The translations under genes were made by a program, and so were the position numbers. A stretch of 64,000 nt of DNA, taken from contig NZ_JAPMLN010000004.1 in NCBI RefSeq assembly GCF_026410405.1, forward strand, positions 62,001 to 126,000, read 5' to 3'. This stretch comes from Marinicella gelatinilytica (GTDB lineage: Bacteria; Pseudomonadota; Gammaproteobacteria; Xanthomonadales; Marinicellaceae). The notes below the pieces were generated by a model. The model saw only the letters and a list, made by a program, of their open reading frames with translations, was not told the DNA's origin and did no database searches. Numbering within the stretch: position 1 is the stretch's first letter; the number at the start of each line of letters is the position of its first letter. Shown one piece after another: positions 35,825-42,725 of this stretch.

Positions 35825-36919
35825 TCACCCATCCTCCAACAACTGCCTCAAATCAATCACCCCGGCATTGGCTCTCGAAATATATGACGCCATCACCAAG
35901 GAATGATTGGCGAAAAACCCGAAACCGGAGCCGTTGAGAATCATGGGTGTCCAGATACTGTCCTGGGTGGCTTCCAATTCACGGATAATTTGCCGCACTG
36001 AAACCAGGGCATTTTTCTTCTCTAACACACCTTTAAAATCCACTTCGATGGCTTTTAGTAAATGAATCAAGGCCCAGGTCGAACCACGGGCTTCATAAAA
36101 ATTGTTATCAATCTGCATCCAAGGCGTTTTCACCTGTAACTCACTCGGCTGATAGGTGGCGGATTCTGACTGGGCATCTCCACCGCTGTTGGTGTTGATG
36201 CGGTCTTCACCGACACTGGCGCTTAAGCGCTTAGACAAACTCCCCAGGCGTTTTTCCACCAAATTTAACCACACCACCAGATTATCGGTGCGGGCATAAA
36301 ACTCTGCCGGCGGCTCAGCAGAACCGGCTAAACGGTTCATGTATTTTAAAAAGAACTGACGACCGGATTTATAACGACCCTCGGTCGCCGGCCAAATCCA
36401 TTTATCATGGTCATTATGAAATTTTGGATCAGAATCCGCTAAATCTGCATCCTCTTCCGACTGACTTTGCGAACGACTGATGTCATTGCGCATCACCCGA
36501 ACAAAGTCCCGCACCTGAATCACCACCCCAAACTCCCAGCTTGGCATATTGTCCATAAACACAAACGGTGGCAAAACATCATTCGACATATAACCACCGG
36601 GCTTATTCAGTAAAATATCCGTAATTTCCAAAAAAGCCGCCCCCGAAGTCACACCGGTAACGTCCCGCCACTGATGTTCCTTGGCATATTTTTCAGCGTT
36701 CACCTGGACATCAAACAAATCCGGTTCCCGATCAAAAAACATCACCAACAAAACCTGCAAAGCCAAAAACAGCGCCAGCCCCACACCCCACCAGCGCCAG
36801 GATTTACGCAAAGTCAGCTTACGACTTTTCTTATAGCGTGTCTCATCATACTGAGCATCATAATCCGCCGGTACCTCATCATGCACCGCCTTATCAGAAT
36901 CAGGAATTTGGTTATTCAT
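35825..36919 (-). CDS. DUF2333 family membrane-anchored protein
   Basis: The 364-residue protein has an acidic N-terminal tail, one membrane segment (about 47-63, WWGVGLALFLALQVLLVMFF) and a large, presumably periplasmic domain. The phrases DREPDLFDV, LLNKPGGYMSNDVLPP, DNMPSWEFGVVIQVRD and MRNDISRSQSQSEED are characteristic of DUF2333 as I recall it from Pseudomonas relatives. No function is established for the family. It stands alone, with the repeat cluster downstream and the toxin-antitoxin run upstream. Confidence 0.85.
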   Translation of the reverse strand: MNNQIPDSDKAVHDEVPADYDAQYDETRYKKSRKLTLRKSWRWWGVGLALFLALQVLLVMFFDREPDLFDVQVNAEKYAKEHQWRDVTGVTSGAAFLEITDILLNKPGGYMSNDVLPPFVFMDNMPSWEFGVVIQVRDFVRVMRNDISRSQSQSEEDADLADSDPKFHNDHDKWIWPATEGRYKSGRQFFLKYMNRLAGSAEPPAEFYARTDNLVVWLNLVEKRLGSLSKRLSASVGEDRINTNSGGDAQSESATYQPSELQVKTPWMQIDNNFYEARGSTWALIHLLKAIEVDFKGVLEKKNALVSVRQIIRELEATQDSIWTPMILNGSGFGFFANHSLVMASYISRANAGVIDLRQLLEDG

Positions 36920-37015
36920 GCTTGCTCGCCTTCAAAAAAAGAAACAATGATTATAACAAGAGACCCGTTAAAAATGCATGTGCCGGAGGTTGGGGTATCA
37001 ACTACTCTGCTATAT

Positions 37016-37048
37016 CGTGTTGACAAATGCAACACGTCATTATAAGAT
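37016..37048 (+). promoter_or_regulatory. Promoter with overlapping operator for the DUF1778/GNAT pair
   Basis: A consensus -35 TTGACA (37020-37025) and a -10 TAAGAT (37043-37048) are spaced by 17 bp. A perfect 7-bp inverted repeat CGTGTTG/CAACACG (37016-37022 and 37030-37036) covers the -35, the expected place for autorepression by the antitoxin complex. Confidence 0.7.
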
Positions 37049-37072
37049 TTAACTTTAACTTCGTGGTTTATT

Positions 37073-37357
37073 ATGAGCACATTAAGAAAAAAGAAAGACA
37101 ATATCCACATCAGAGTGGAACCGGAACAAAAAGAAGACATTAAAAAGGCTGCTGAATTGCTCGGTTTAGATCTCAGTTCGTTTGTATTGCAAAACTCTTT
37201 AAAAGCTGCCCGAGCTGAATTGGCCAAATATGAACAATTATCACTCAGCCGTGCTGACGCTGATTTGTTTTATGATGCCATCTCTAATCCGCCAAACAGT
37301 AATAAAAATCTAAAATCAGCTTACAAAAAATACCAGAAAGCTTTTAACCCTGAATAA
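37073..37357 (+). CDS. DUF1778 antitoxin (TacA-like)
   Basis: The 94-residue protein has an N-terminal ribbon-helix-helix (DNIHIRVEPEQKEDIKKAAELLGLDLSSFV read in two parts, about 7-40), as in TacA/AtaR antitoxins, and a C-terminal toxin-wrapping tail. It should bind the palindrome upstream and neutralise the GNAT toxin encoded next. Its stop codon shares one base with the toxin ATG (TAATG), so the two are tightly coupled. It is on the plus strand, opposite to the other toxin-antitoxin pairs here. Confidence 0.9.
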   Translation: MSTLRKKKDNIHIRVEPEQKEDIKKAAELLGLDLSSFVLQNSLKAARAELAKYEQLSLSRADADLFYDAISNPPNSNKNLKSAYKKYQKAFNPE

Positions 37358-37851
37358 TGTCTTTTCAGTTTCGCACCTTGGACAAATCTATTGATAGAAC
37401 AAACTTCGATTGTGGCATCTCTGAATTAAATCAATTCTTACAAAAACAAGCCCGCCAACAACAAACCAAAGGTTTTAACAGAACTTTTGTTTTAGTCAAT
37501 TCCGACAATCCCAGTAAAGCCACCGGTTATTATACGCTAAGCATGGCTGAAATGAGTTTAAACTCGTTACCTGAAACTGTACTAAAGAAACTACCTAAAC
37601 ACCCTGTGCCTGTAGCAAGAATTGGTCGATTGGCTGTAGATATTTCATTCAAAGAAAAAGGCTTGGGTCAAATGCTGCTTGTGGATGCGTTGAAACGAGT
37701 TCAAAGCGCATCCTTGCAGATAGGCGTCTATGCTGTTGTGGTTGACGCCAAAAATGAAGTGGCAAAGCGTTTTTATCAAAAATATGGCTTTACCCCATTC
37801 ATAGATATAAAAATGTCACTATTCATTCCATTGGCGTCATTGCCAAATTAA
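37357..37851 (+). CDS. GNAT-type tRNA-acetylating toxin (TacT/AtaT-like)
   Basis: The 164-residue acetyltransferase has the acetyl-CoA region RIGRLAVDISFKEKGLGQML (about 86-105) and the C-terminal Tyr in RFYQKYGFTPF, both standard in TacT-like toxins that acetylate the amino group of charged tRNAs. The opening FDCGISELNQFLQKQARQQ is also typical of the family. It follows its DUF1778 antitoxin in one transcript. Confidence 0.9.
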   Translation: MSFQFRTLDKSIDRTNFDCGISELNQFLQKQARQQQTKGFNRTFVLVNSDNPSKATGYYTLSMAEMSLNSLPETVLKKLPKHPVPVARIGRLAVDISFKEKGLGQMLLVDALKRVQSASLQIGVYAVVVDAKNEVAKRFYQKYGFTPFIDIKMSLFIPLASLPN

Positions 37852-37955
37852 CCGCGTTTCTTCAATACCATTACGCATCACCCTCTTTCATTTGAAGCAG
37901 TGATTTCATTAAAATAATGGCCATCATCGGTCGTCAGGATTTGGAAGTAATATAG

Positions 37956-38240
37956 TTACTGCTCATCCTCTAAACCATGCCATATTCTTAGAATAATAAC
38001 CGTATCGCTATGAACAGAGTAACGAACCACGTATCGACCAAAAACCACATCTCTCACCGAATTGGGATCCGGCGCCATTTCTACGGCAATTCCTATTTCC
38101 GGGAAATCTGGCAATAAGTCAACTTTTTTAATCAGTTCCTTAGCCATCTTGTTGGCAGCCGAGGGATTGTGGTCTGCAATAAATTTTCTTAAGCGTTGTA
38201 AATCCGAGATTGCCTCATCCGTATAAATCAGCTTCATCAA
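37956..38240 (-). CDS. RelE/ParE-family toxin
   Basis: The 94-residue protein follows the ParE pattern: LIYTDEAISDLQRLRKFIAD at the N-terminus, AANKMAKELIKKVDLL in the helix, and the ending VVFGRYVVRYSVHSDTVIILRIWHG. Members poison gyrase or cleave mRNA; the sequence alone does not decide. It is downstream of a ribbon-helix-helix antitoxin with a 10-bp gap. Confidence 0.9.
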   Translation of the reverse strand: MMKLIYTDEAISDLQRLRKFIADHNPSAANKMAKELIKKVDLLPDFPEIGIAVEMAPDPNSVRDVVFGRYVVRYSVHSDTVIILRIWHGLEDEQ

Positions 38241-38250
38241 TCGAACTTAT

Positions 38251-38520
38251 TCATTTGCATTCAGGGGCATCCAGCTCTTCATCGGACCCCCAACTATTTA
38301 ACCACCGATGAACTTCATCTGCATTGACAACTTTACCTTGTACTGCTGATTCCATGGCCGTAAGTGTTTCCTGCCAGCGCGCTTGTTCAAGCGCTTGCTT
38401 CTCGATGTATTCAGATACTGCACGGTTTATAACCCAACCTTTGCTTCGTTGAAGCTTACGAGCAATGGCTTCCAGATCTTGCTCAACTTTCGGCTTAAGC
38501 CGAACTGTCGTAACGCTCAT
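38251..38520 (-). CDS. Ribbon-helix-helix antitoxin
   Basis: The 89-residue protein starts SVTTVRLKPKVEQDLEAIA, a ribbon-helix-helix DNA-binding element of the RelB/CopG kind, followed by a helical tail (about 45-89) for toxin binding. The ATG at 38520 has AGGTG a few bases upstream; an earlier in-frame start overlaps this ribosome site. Its pair is the RelE/ParE toxin at 37956, and an inverted repeat lies just upstream. Confidence 0.87.
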   Translation of the reverse strand: MSVTTVRLKPKVEQDLEAIARKLQRSKGWVINRAVSEYIEKQALEQARWQETLTAMESAVQGKVVNADEVHRWLNSWGSDEELDAPECK

Positions 38521-38537
38521 AAAGCACCTCAAAATTT

Positions 38538-38559
38538 GATGTATACAATGTATTACATC
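38538..38559 (-). promoter_or_regulatory. Imperfect inverted repeat, likely operator of the RHH/ParE pair
   Basis: GATGTATAC and GTATTACATC face each other across AAT, pairing except for one extra T. It lies 18 bp upstream of the antitoxin ATG, where an autoregulatory site is expected. I could not fix the -35 and -10 with confidence. Confidence 0.5.
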
Positions 38560-38659
38560 ATAGTTGCTGACAGATAAACAAGGAGTTTTTCACACACGAC
38601 CTAACGCCGTCATTAAATTTCATCTCATTATTCAAGATACTATATCTCGAACAACAATC

Positions 38660-38941
38660 TCAATCTCTTATAAAATGACATCCATGGTCTTTGGCAATCA
38701 CATTTAAAAGCATGAGCGCTGGCCCCCTCGGTGAAGGATTGCCCCGTTCCCAAAGTCGCAAATTACTTACACTGGTACTGAGCAAATCGGCAAACTCAGC
38801 TTCAGACAAACCTAACTTGGCACGAACCCGTTTAATATCAATTGGATTAAACTTAAAAACTTTACCGACACCCGGTATAACACCAGAATAATCAACGACT
38901 TCTTCGGGGGTCTGATTATTAGTGGTTAATTCATCACACAT
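38660..38941 (-). CDS. HTH-type antitoxin without a visible toxin partner
   Basis: The 93-residue protein has a Cro/C1 helix-turn-helix in its C-terminal half (IKRVRAKLGLSEAEFADLLS and VSNLRLWERGNPSP), as in the NadS/HigA2 antitoxins that pair with RelE-like toxins. Here there is no toxin frame in the 120 bp on either side, so it is an orphan or a leftover. The first codons and upstream sequence are repeated at 41552-41588. Confidence 0.75.
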   Translation of the reverse strand: MCDELTTNNQTPEEVVDYSGVIPGVGKVFKFNPIDIKRVRAKLGLSEAEFADLLSTSVSNLRLWERGNPSPRGPALMLLNVIAKDHGCHFIRD

Positions 38942-39066
38942 TTTGATTAGCTTGATTGTTTATTAAAGACTGAGATAATTTAGTCGAATTAATCTGCTTG
39001 GCTTTGGCCAGATTCAACTCTAATAATAGAAAATACAGTAAAAAATGGGTGTGATATCAGCCCAAG

Positions 39067-39372
39067 TCAACTATTTGAACTAACTTGTGAATCAGCTTCG
39101 ACTTTAAGATGCAAACCAAGACCACTAATAACTTTGGTAAAACTTGATAATTTAGGGTTTCCGGATTCAGACAACATTTTATACATACTTTCTCGACCAA
39201 GTTTAGACCGCAGTGCTAAACCCGAAATACCACCTTCTTGCGCTTCGGCAATATTTCTCAACGCCATCAAAACAACACTTGAATCACCACCTTCCAAAGC
39301 CTCGCTTAAATATTCAGCCGCTACTTCAGGATTTTTTAAAAATAAATTATGTGTTTGTCTAACGTTTCGCAT
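39067..39372 (-). CDS. Addiction-module antidote protein (HTH)
   Basis: The 101-residue protein matches the antidote family paired with HigB-like killer proteins: a front helix AAEYLSEALEGGD, VLMALRNIAEAQEG, and a degenerate helix-turn-helix (ISGLALRSKLGRESMYKMLS). It begins at the toxin stop, sharing one base, so the order is toxin then antitoxin. Confidence 0.88.
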   Translation of the reverse strand: MRNVRQTHNLFLKNPEVAAEYLSEALEGGDSSVVLMALRNIAEAQEGGISGLALRSKLGRESMYKMLSESGNPKLSSFTKVISGLGLHLKVEADSQVSSNS

Positions 39373-39698
39373 TATTGGTTTCTCCGTTTATGGTCTTGCC
39401 AAAAAACTTTGGCCTTTTTAATGTCTTTCTTTTGTGATGATTTATCACCACCACATAACAACAAGTAAATATTTTCACCCGTTCTCCCATAATAAACCCT
39501 GTAACCGGGTCCATAATGTATTCTTAATTCACTTAACCCATTTCCAATCGGTTCAGAATCACCAAACAACCCAAGTTCCATTCGATCGACCTGAATAATA
39601 ATTTTAGCAATGGCTTTGTTATCGACTAAACCATTTAACCAATCAGCATAAGGGCTATTACCTTGCACATCCTCATACTCATTAATTATATTCCGCAT
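39372..39698 (-). CDS. RelE/HigB-type toxin (addiction-module killer protein)
   Basis: The toxin has the family features FGDSEPIGNGLSELRIHYGP and GYRVYYGRTG, followed by LLCGGDKSSQKKDIKKA. The start at 39698 (MRNIINEYED) is preferred: the earlier ATG at 39707 lies inside a possible -10 (TACAAT on the minus strand). The antitoxin follows directly. Such proteins are presumed ribosome-dependent mRNA interferases. Confidence 0.88.
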   Translation of the reverse strand: MRNIINEYEDVQGNSPYADWLNGLVDNKAIAKIIIQVDRMELGLFGDSEPIGNGLSELRIHYGPGYRVYYGRTGENIYLLLCGGDKSSQKKDIKKAKVFWQDHKRRNQ

Positions 39699-39705
39699 AA
39701 TAAGC

Positions 39706-39725
39706 ATTGTATCCCATAAGATACA
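39706..39725 (-). promoter_or_regulatory. Inverted repeat and possible -10 of the killer/antidote pair
   Basis: TGTATC (39708-39713) and GATACA (39720-39725) form a perfect 6-bp inverted repeat at the start of the toxin gene. The minus-strand TACAAT (39706-39711) could be the -10, giving a nearly leaderless transcript from the 39698 ATG. Confidence 0.5.
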
Positions 39726-39778
39726 AAATCAAAAGTAAAAAGAACATTATTGACCAGACTGCTTATTAAAAACTGAAA

Positions 39779-39819
39779 CATATCTCGACATATCTCGACA
39801 TATCTCGGCATATCTCGGG
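39779..39819. repeat. Short tandem repeat, 10-bp unit, four copies
   Basis: CATATCTCGA repeats four times with A/G change at the tenth base of the later units. It lies in the 250-bp gap between two toxin-antitoxin pairs. Nothing else coding is seen in the gap (39708-39956). Confidence 0.9.
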
Positions 39820-39956
39820 ACAGGCATCGATCATCAGCTTAAAAAGCACAAGAATAGCCATAAGCATGTCTTCTGTCTAAACCGTTCGCTTAGTCTGAAG
39901 CAAAATTTAATAAACAGCCTCAGTGAACTAATTTTATATTTTTTTTTGATTATTGC

Positions 39957-40268
39957 TTATGCAACACCTAAAGGCCTAATCTGCGCGACTTCGGATTTAA
40001 GTGACTGATTTGCTTTCCACAAATCCACGCCTCGTTGTGCATTCAGCCAAAACTCTGCTGAATTGCCAAATAACCTGCCCAAACGAACAGCCATTTCGGG
40101 ACTAAGCGCTCGACGTTCTCGAAGGAGTTCATTAATCGATTGCCTTGAAACACCTAAGGACTCTGCTAACGCAGTAACACTCAAAGAATAATCGGGCATA
40201 AAATCCTCACGCAACATCTCACCGGGATGAGTAGGTTTTGTTTTAATTCCAGTATTTTTAATGGTCAT
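39957..40268 (-). CDS. higA: HigA-family antitoxin
   Basis: The 103-residue protein shows the classic HigA layout: THPGEMLREDFMPDYSLSVT, the helix-turn-helix ALAESLGVSRQSINELLRER, LSPEMAVRLGRLFGNSAEFW and LNAQRGVDLW. The ATG at 40268 is preceded by GAGGTG; a GTG inside that motif is a less likely start. It follows its HigB toxin by 15 bp and should repress the promoter at 40573-40601. Confidence 0.95.
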   Translation of the reverse strand: MTIKNTGIKTKPTHPGEMLREDFMPDYSLSVTALAESLGVSRQSINELLRERRALSPEMAVRLGRLFGNSAEFWLNAQRGVDLWKANQSLKSEVAQIRPLGVA

Positions 40269-40283
40269 ATATTTCACCTCAAA

Positions 40284-40565
40284 TTAATGGTAATCGCAGA
40301 CCTCAACTTCGTAAGCATCACCGTCTTCAAACCGAAAGCAAATTAGCCATTGATCATTAATTGCTATGGCATGCTGCCCTTCGCGATCGTGGGTCAGTTT
40401 ATGCAACCTATTCCCAGGCGGAACCTTCAAATCATCAATACAGCTGGCCAGATTTACATAATCTAACTTCCTTGAAGCCCGTGCGTGAATAATAGGTGGA
40501 AATTTTTTCGACGTCCCAGATTCATACAATAACTTGGTATGCTTATCAGCAAAGGTCTTAATCAT
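40284..40565 (-). CDS. higB: HigB-family toxin
   Basis: The 93-residue protein has the HigB pattern: MIKTFADKHTKLLYESG, RKLDYVNLASCIDDLKVPPGN (in two parts), LHKLTHDREGQHAIAINDQW and ICFRFEDGDAYEVEVCDYH. HigB cuts mRNA at translating ribosomes. It is the first gene of its pair, with a well-formed promoter just upstream. Confidence 0.95.
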   Translation of the reverse strand: MIKTFADKHTKLLYESGTSKKFPPIIHARASRKLDYVNLASCIDDLKVPPGNRLHKLTHDREGQHAIAINDQWLICFRFEDGDAYEVEVCDYH

Positions 40566-40572
40566 GAAATCT

Positions 40573-40601
40573 ATTGTATTCTGTCACGTGACGAATGTCA
40601 A
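40573..40601 (-). promoter_or_regulatory. Consensus promoter and palindromic operator of higBA
   Basis: On the minus strand, TTGACA (40596-40601) and TACAAT (40573-40578) are spaced by exactly 17 bp. The spacer holds the perfect 10-bp palindrome GTCACGTGAC (40583-40592), a good candidate for the HigA binding site. Confidence 0.8.
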
Positions 40602-40667
40602 TCATGATACTAATTACCACATTGTCTATACCGAAAAAAACTTTGCTTTGGTGCGATTAAAATCAGA

Positions 40668-40967
40668 CTAAATCCGTGACTTCCAGAATTCCGGGTTTCT
40701 ATGTTGGTTTAAAATTGCGAAGATTGAAATACAATCACTTTGATTAACAAAGTAAATAGAAAATGGAAAACGATTGACTAACGCCCTTCTGACTATATCC
40801 TTGTATATAACTTGGTAATGATAGGGAGCGACAAGAATAGAAGCAATTTTCTCGTCCACGCAACGAGCGAATTTCGTCCCGAGTCCAAGGTTTTGACTTT
40901 CATACCAATCATAAGCTTCCAAAAAGTCATTTTCTGCATGCGGGGTAAGAATGAGTGACTTAGGCAC
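40668..40967 (-). CDS. RelE/ParE-family toxin, separated from its antitoxin by an insertion
   Basis: The 99-residue protein has the ParE features ILTPHAENDFLEAYDWYESQ, GTKFARCVDEKIASI and the C-terminal RFPFSIYFVN with FAILNQHRNPEFW. Its only usable start is a GTG at 40965-40967; the codon two positions earlier is a stop and no ribosome site is visible. The antitoxin gene lies on the far side of the 40988-41173 element, so the toxin may now be poorly translated. Confidence 0.85.
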   Translation of the reverse strand: MPKSLILTPHAENDFLEAYDWYESQNLGLGTKFARCVDEKIASILVAPYHYQVIYKDIVRRALVNRFPFSIYFVNQSDCISIFAILNQHRNPEFWKSRI

Positions 40968-40987
40968 AATTTATACGAGTTTTCTGC

Positions 40988-41173
40988 ATGAGACCTCTAC
41001 CTAAGTCGTGAATCATGTTAAAACCAACAGAAGGGCCTTTAAGGCAGTTTGAAAAGCTAAATTTCTGCGTTAGAAAACTAATCAATAGCTCTGCTATTAC
41101 TCGCGTTTCCTGCCTTGAACTTTAGCTTTTCAATTCATTTTTCCAAAGAACCAGACTTATACAGAGGTCTCAT
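40988..41173. mobile_element. MITE-like non-autonomous element with terminal inverted repeats
   Basis: The 186-bp unit begins ATGAGACCTCT (40988-40998) and ends AGAGGTCTCAT (41163-41173), an exact inverted match of 11 bases. The match continues inside as TAAGTC on both ends. Within it, TTGAAAAGCTAAA (about 41049-41061) and its complement near 41121-41133 form a second stem. It encodes no protein. No clear target duplication is visible. A near-identical solo end is at 14499-14518. Confidence 0.75.
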
Positions 41174-41382
41174 ATATAATTTTTTCGGATTTCATCCCAC
41201 GACTTGCCATTCTGAGTATCTTGATCAAGGGATTGCAGTCGTTCATTTAAAATATTTTTATGATGTTCCGGAAGATCTAATAAATCAGAATCAGAAGCGA
41301 TTGAATCCCACAAGGCCTCTACTAAGGTAATTTTATCTTCAATATTTAGTCGAGATAACTTTTTGATTAATGTGTCTTGCAT
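41170..41382 (-). CDS. Addiction-module antitoxin of the short 'unstable antitoxin' family
   Basis: The 70-residue protein has the typical form LSRLNIEDKITLVEALWDSI, then PEHHKNILNERLQSLDQD and GKSWDEIRK. This family pairs with ParE-like toxins, here the gene at 40668. Its stop codon (41170-41172) lies inside the right end of the inserted element, so the insertion seems to have hit the 3' end and supplied the stop. Confidence 0.87.
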   Translation of the reverse strand: MQDTLIKKLSRLNIEDKITLVEALWDSIASDSDLLDLPEHHKNILNERLQSLDQDTQNGKSWDEIRKNYI

Positions 41383-41551
41383 AACGCTTTAATTAAATGT
41401 TTTAAAAATTGCTAAACCAAATGAGCTAACTTATTAATTATACGCACATCAACGCTATATTTCAGCAAATTTAAAAGCCAAATAAACTAGCAGGCTACTA
41501 AAATATTTACGAAGCCAATTATAGACAGGCATTATTTAAAACACTTGTATA

Positions 41552-41588
41552 TTCATCACACATTTTGACTAGACTAATTATTTATTAA
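41552..41588 (-). repeat. Copy of the start and upstream region of the orphan antitoxin
   Basis: The first 17 bases are identical to 38930-38946, which include the first codons of the orphan antitoxin, and the rest (to TTTATTAA) matches with scattered changes. A shorter related stretch lies at about 39750-39770. No downstream antitoxin frame remains here. Confidence 0.65.
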
Positions 41589-41624
41589 GAACAAGGTGTG
41601 ACATTGGGGTTTACGTTTTTACTC

Positions 41625-41948
41625 TCAAGCATTAGCATGAACATCTTCTATCAGCTCAGGATTCTTATTAAGCAAGTCAGCGAGCACAATCGCTGCGCCG
41701 TTGGGTTGTGAGATACCTTGCTCCCAATCTCGTAGCGTCCCCAACGGTGTGTTGATCTTTTTTGAGAACTCGCTTTGCGTTAAATTCAATCGTTTACGCG
41801 TGGCAATAATTTTAAGTTGCTCCGGAGTATGGATGACCTTGGCTTTTCGCGCCAGCATTTCACCTAAAGCACCTGCCAGATCGGGGCATTGTTGCGCCAT
41901 GTCTTTTTCTACAGCTTTGACTACTTGCTGAATGTCTTGTTTTTTCAT
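41625..41948 (-). CDS. HTH antitoxin (HigA/NadS-like)
   Basis: The 107-residue protein ends with a Cro/C1 helix-turn-helix (ATRKRLNLTQSEFSKKINTP and LGTLRDWEQGISQP), like NadS and MqsA-type antitoxins. It overlaps the stop of the preceding RelE-like toxin gene by four bases, so translation is coupled. It should bind the inverted repeat at 42265-42281. Confidence 0.9.
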   Translation of the reverse strand: MKKQDIQQVVKAVEKDMAQQCPDLAGALGEMLARKAKVIHTPEQLKIIATRKRLNLTQSEFSKKINTPLGTLRDWEQGISQPNGAAIVLADLLNKNPELIEDVHANA

Positions 41949-42253
41949 TTTGCATCACCTTTTAGTTTCTTGGCATCAGTCGGTTTAATGTTGTCTTGTT
42001 GATTTTTGGGGTATATATCCAACAACCACACTTCACCATCATCAAGATAGTTAAAGTAAATCACCCTAACACCGCCACTTTTGCCGGAATGACCCTGTCT
42101 CCACCGAACTTTTCTGACTCCTTGAGCACCAGAGATAACATCACCATCTTTATAACGCACTGCTATCCAGGTAATAAAATCCTCTTTCTCAGACTCTGTC
42201 CAAATTTTGTTGGATTTCTTTTCAAAATTTTCAGTTTCGACCACAGTCTTCAT
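41945..42253 (-). CDS. RelE-like toxin (HigB2/NadR type)
   Basis: The 102-residue protein contains WTESEKEDFITWIAVRYKDG, a middle VRKVRWRQGHSGKSGGVRVI and the ending VWLLDIYPKNQQDNIKP, which is the RelE-like fold seen in toxins paired with C-terminal HTH antitoxins. The first ATG lies only eight bases after the -10, so the message may be leaderless. Confidence 0.9.
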   Translation of the reverse strand: MKTVVETENFEKKSNKIWTESEKEDFITWIAVRYKDGDVISGAQGVRKVRWRQGHSGKSGGVRVIYFNYLDDGEVWLLDIYPKNQQDNIKPTDAKKLKGDAK

Positions 42254-42261
42254 ATTTTCTA

Positions 42262-42290
42262 ATTATACTGGAAACCAGTATTTTTGTATA
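42262..42290 (-). promoter_or_regulatory. Promoter and operator of the 42-kb toxin-antitoxin pair
   Basis: On the minus strand TATACA (42285-42290) and a perfect TATAAT (42262-42267) are 17 bp apart. A perfect 7-bp inverted repeat ATACTGG/CCAGTAT (42265-42281) lies between and over the -10. The start codon is eight bases after the -10. Confidence 0.75.
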
Positions 42291-42382
42291 GCTTTGAATT
42301 TATACAATCAATATCCTAGCGAATAGCTTGACAAAACCATCAGATTTATTCAATTAAGGACAAGTATGTTTTAATTTGGCGG

Positions 42383-42487
42383 ATGAAGCTGGACGATGTG
42401 TATGTGAATAACCCCTATATGGATTTAGATGTGTCTCGTGAGCAGGATGCGGAAGAAACCAAGAAGGATTACATATCTAAAAATTAA
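42383..42487 (+). pseudogene. C-terminal fragment of an unknown gene
   Basis: An open frame of 34 codons ends in DLDVSREQDAEETKKD. Bases 42422-42460 match 51544-51582 at about 32 of 39 positions, and both encode the pattern DL-V-REQDAE-T. This suggests two remnants of the same gene family. The identity of the gene is unknown. Confidence 0.35.
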
Positions 42488-42545
42488 ATTCTGCTTTGAC
42501 CGAATTAGACCTCTATCCTGATACATGGATAGTATAGGCTAAAAA

Positions 42546-42725
42546 GTGAGTGCGGTTTTTGCACAACAAAAGAAGCGCTTGCTTTGTGCCGTTATGCGTG
42601 AAATAAAGGCTTTCAAATCTGTTGGTTTTTCAGCTGTTGGAACTGTCAGCCAGCTTAAAGAATATTCAATTAAAACAAAACGATCTTGGACTATTGGATT
42701 ACGCTTAAGACCAGCTTTAAAATAG
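42546..42725 (+). CDS. Small basic open frame, doubtful gene
   Basis: A GTG start opens a 59-residue frame rich in Lys and Arg (AQQKKRLLCAVMREIKAF at the start, TKRSWTIGLRLRPALK at the end). There is no clear ribosome site. It could be a small protein or the remnant of a larger one. No family recognised. Confidence 0.25.
   Translation: MSAVFAQQKKRLLCAVMREIKAFKSVGFSAVGTVSQLKEYSIKTKRSWTIGLRLRPALK

Noticed and set aside
39779-39819. CRISPR array
   Set aside because: The repeats are only 10 bp with no spacers and no cas genes.
37073-42290. Chromosomal integron cassette array
   Set aside because: The run of small same-strand units suggests it, and one CCTAACGCC-like core occurs near 38600, but no repeated attC-like sites and no integrase are visible.
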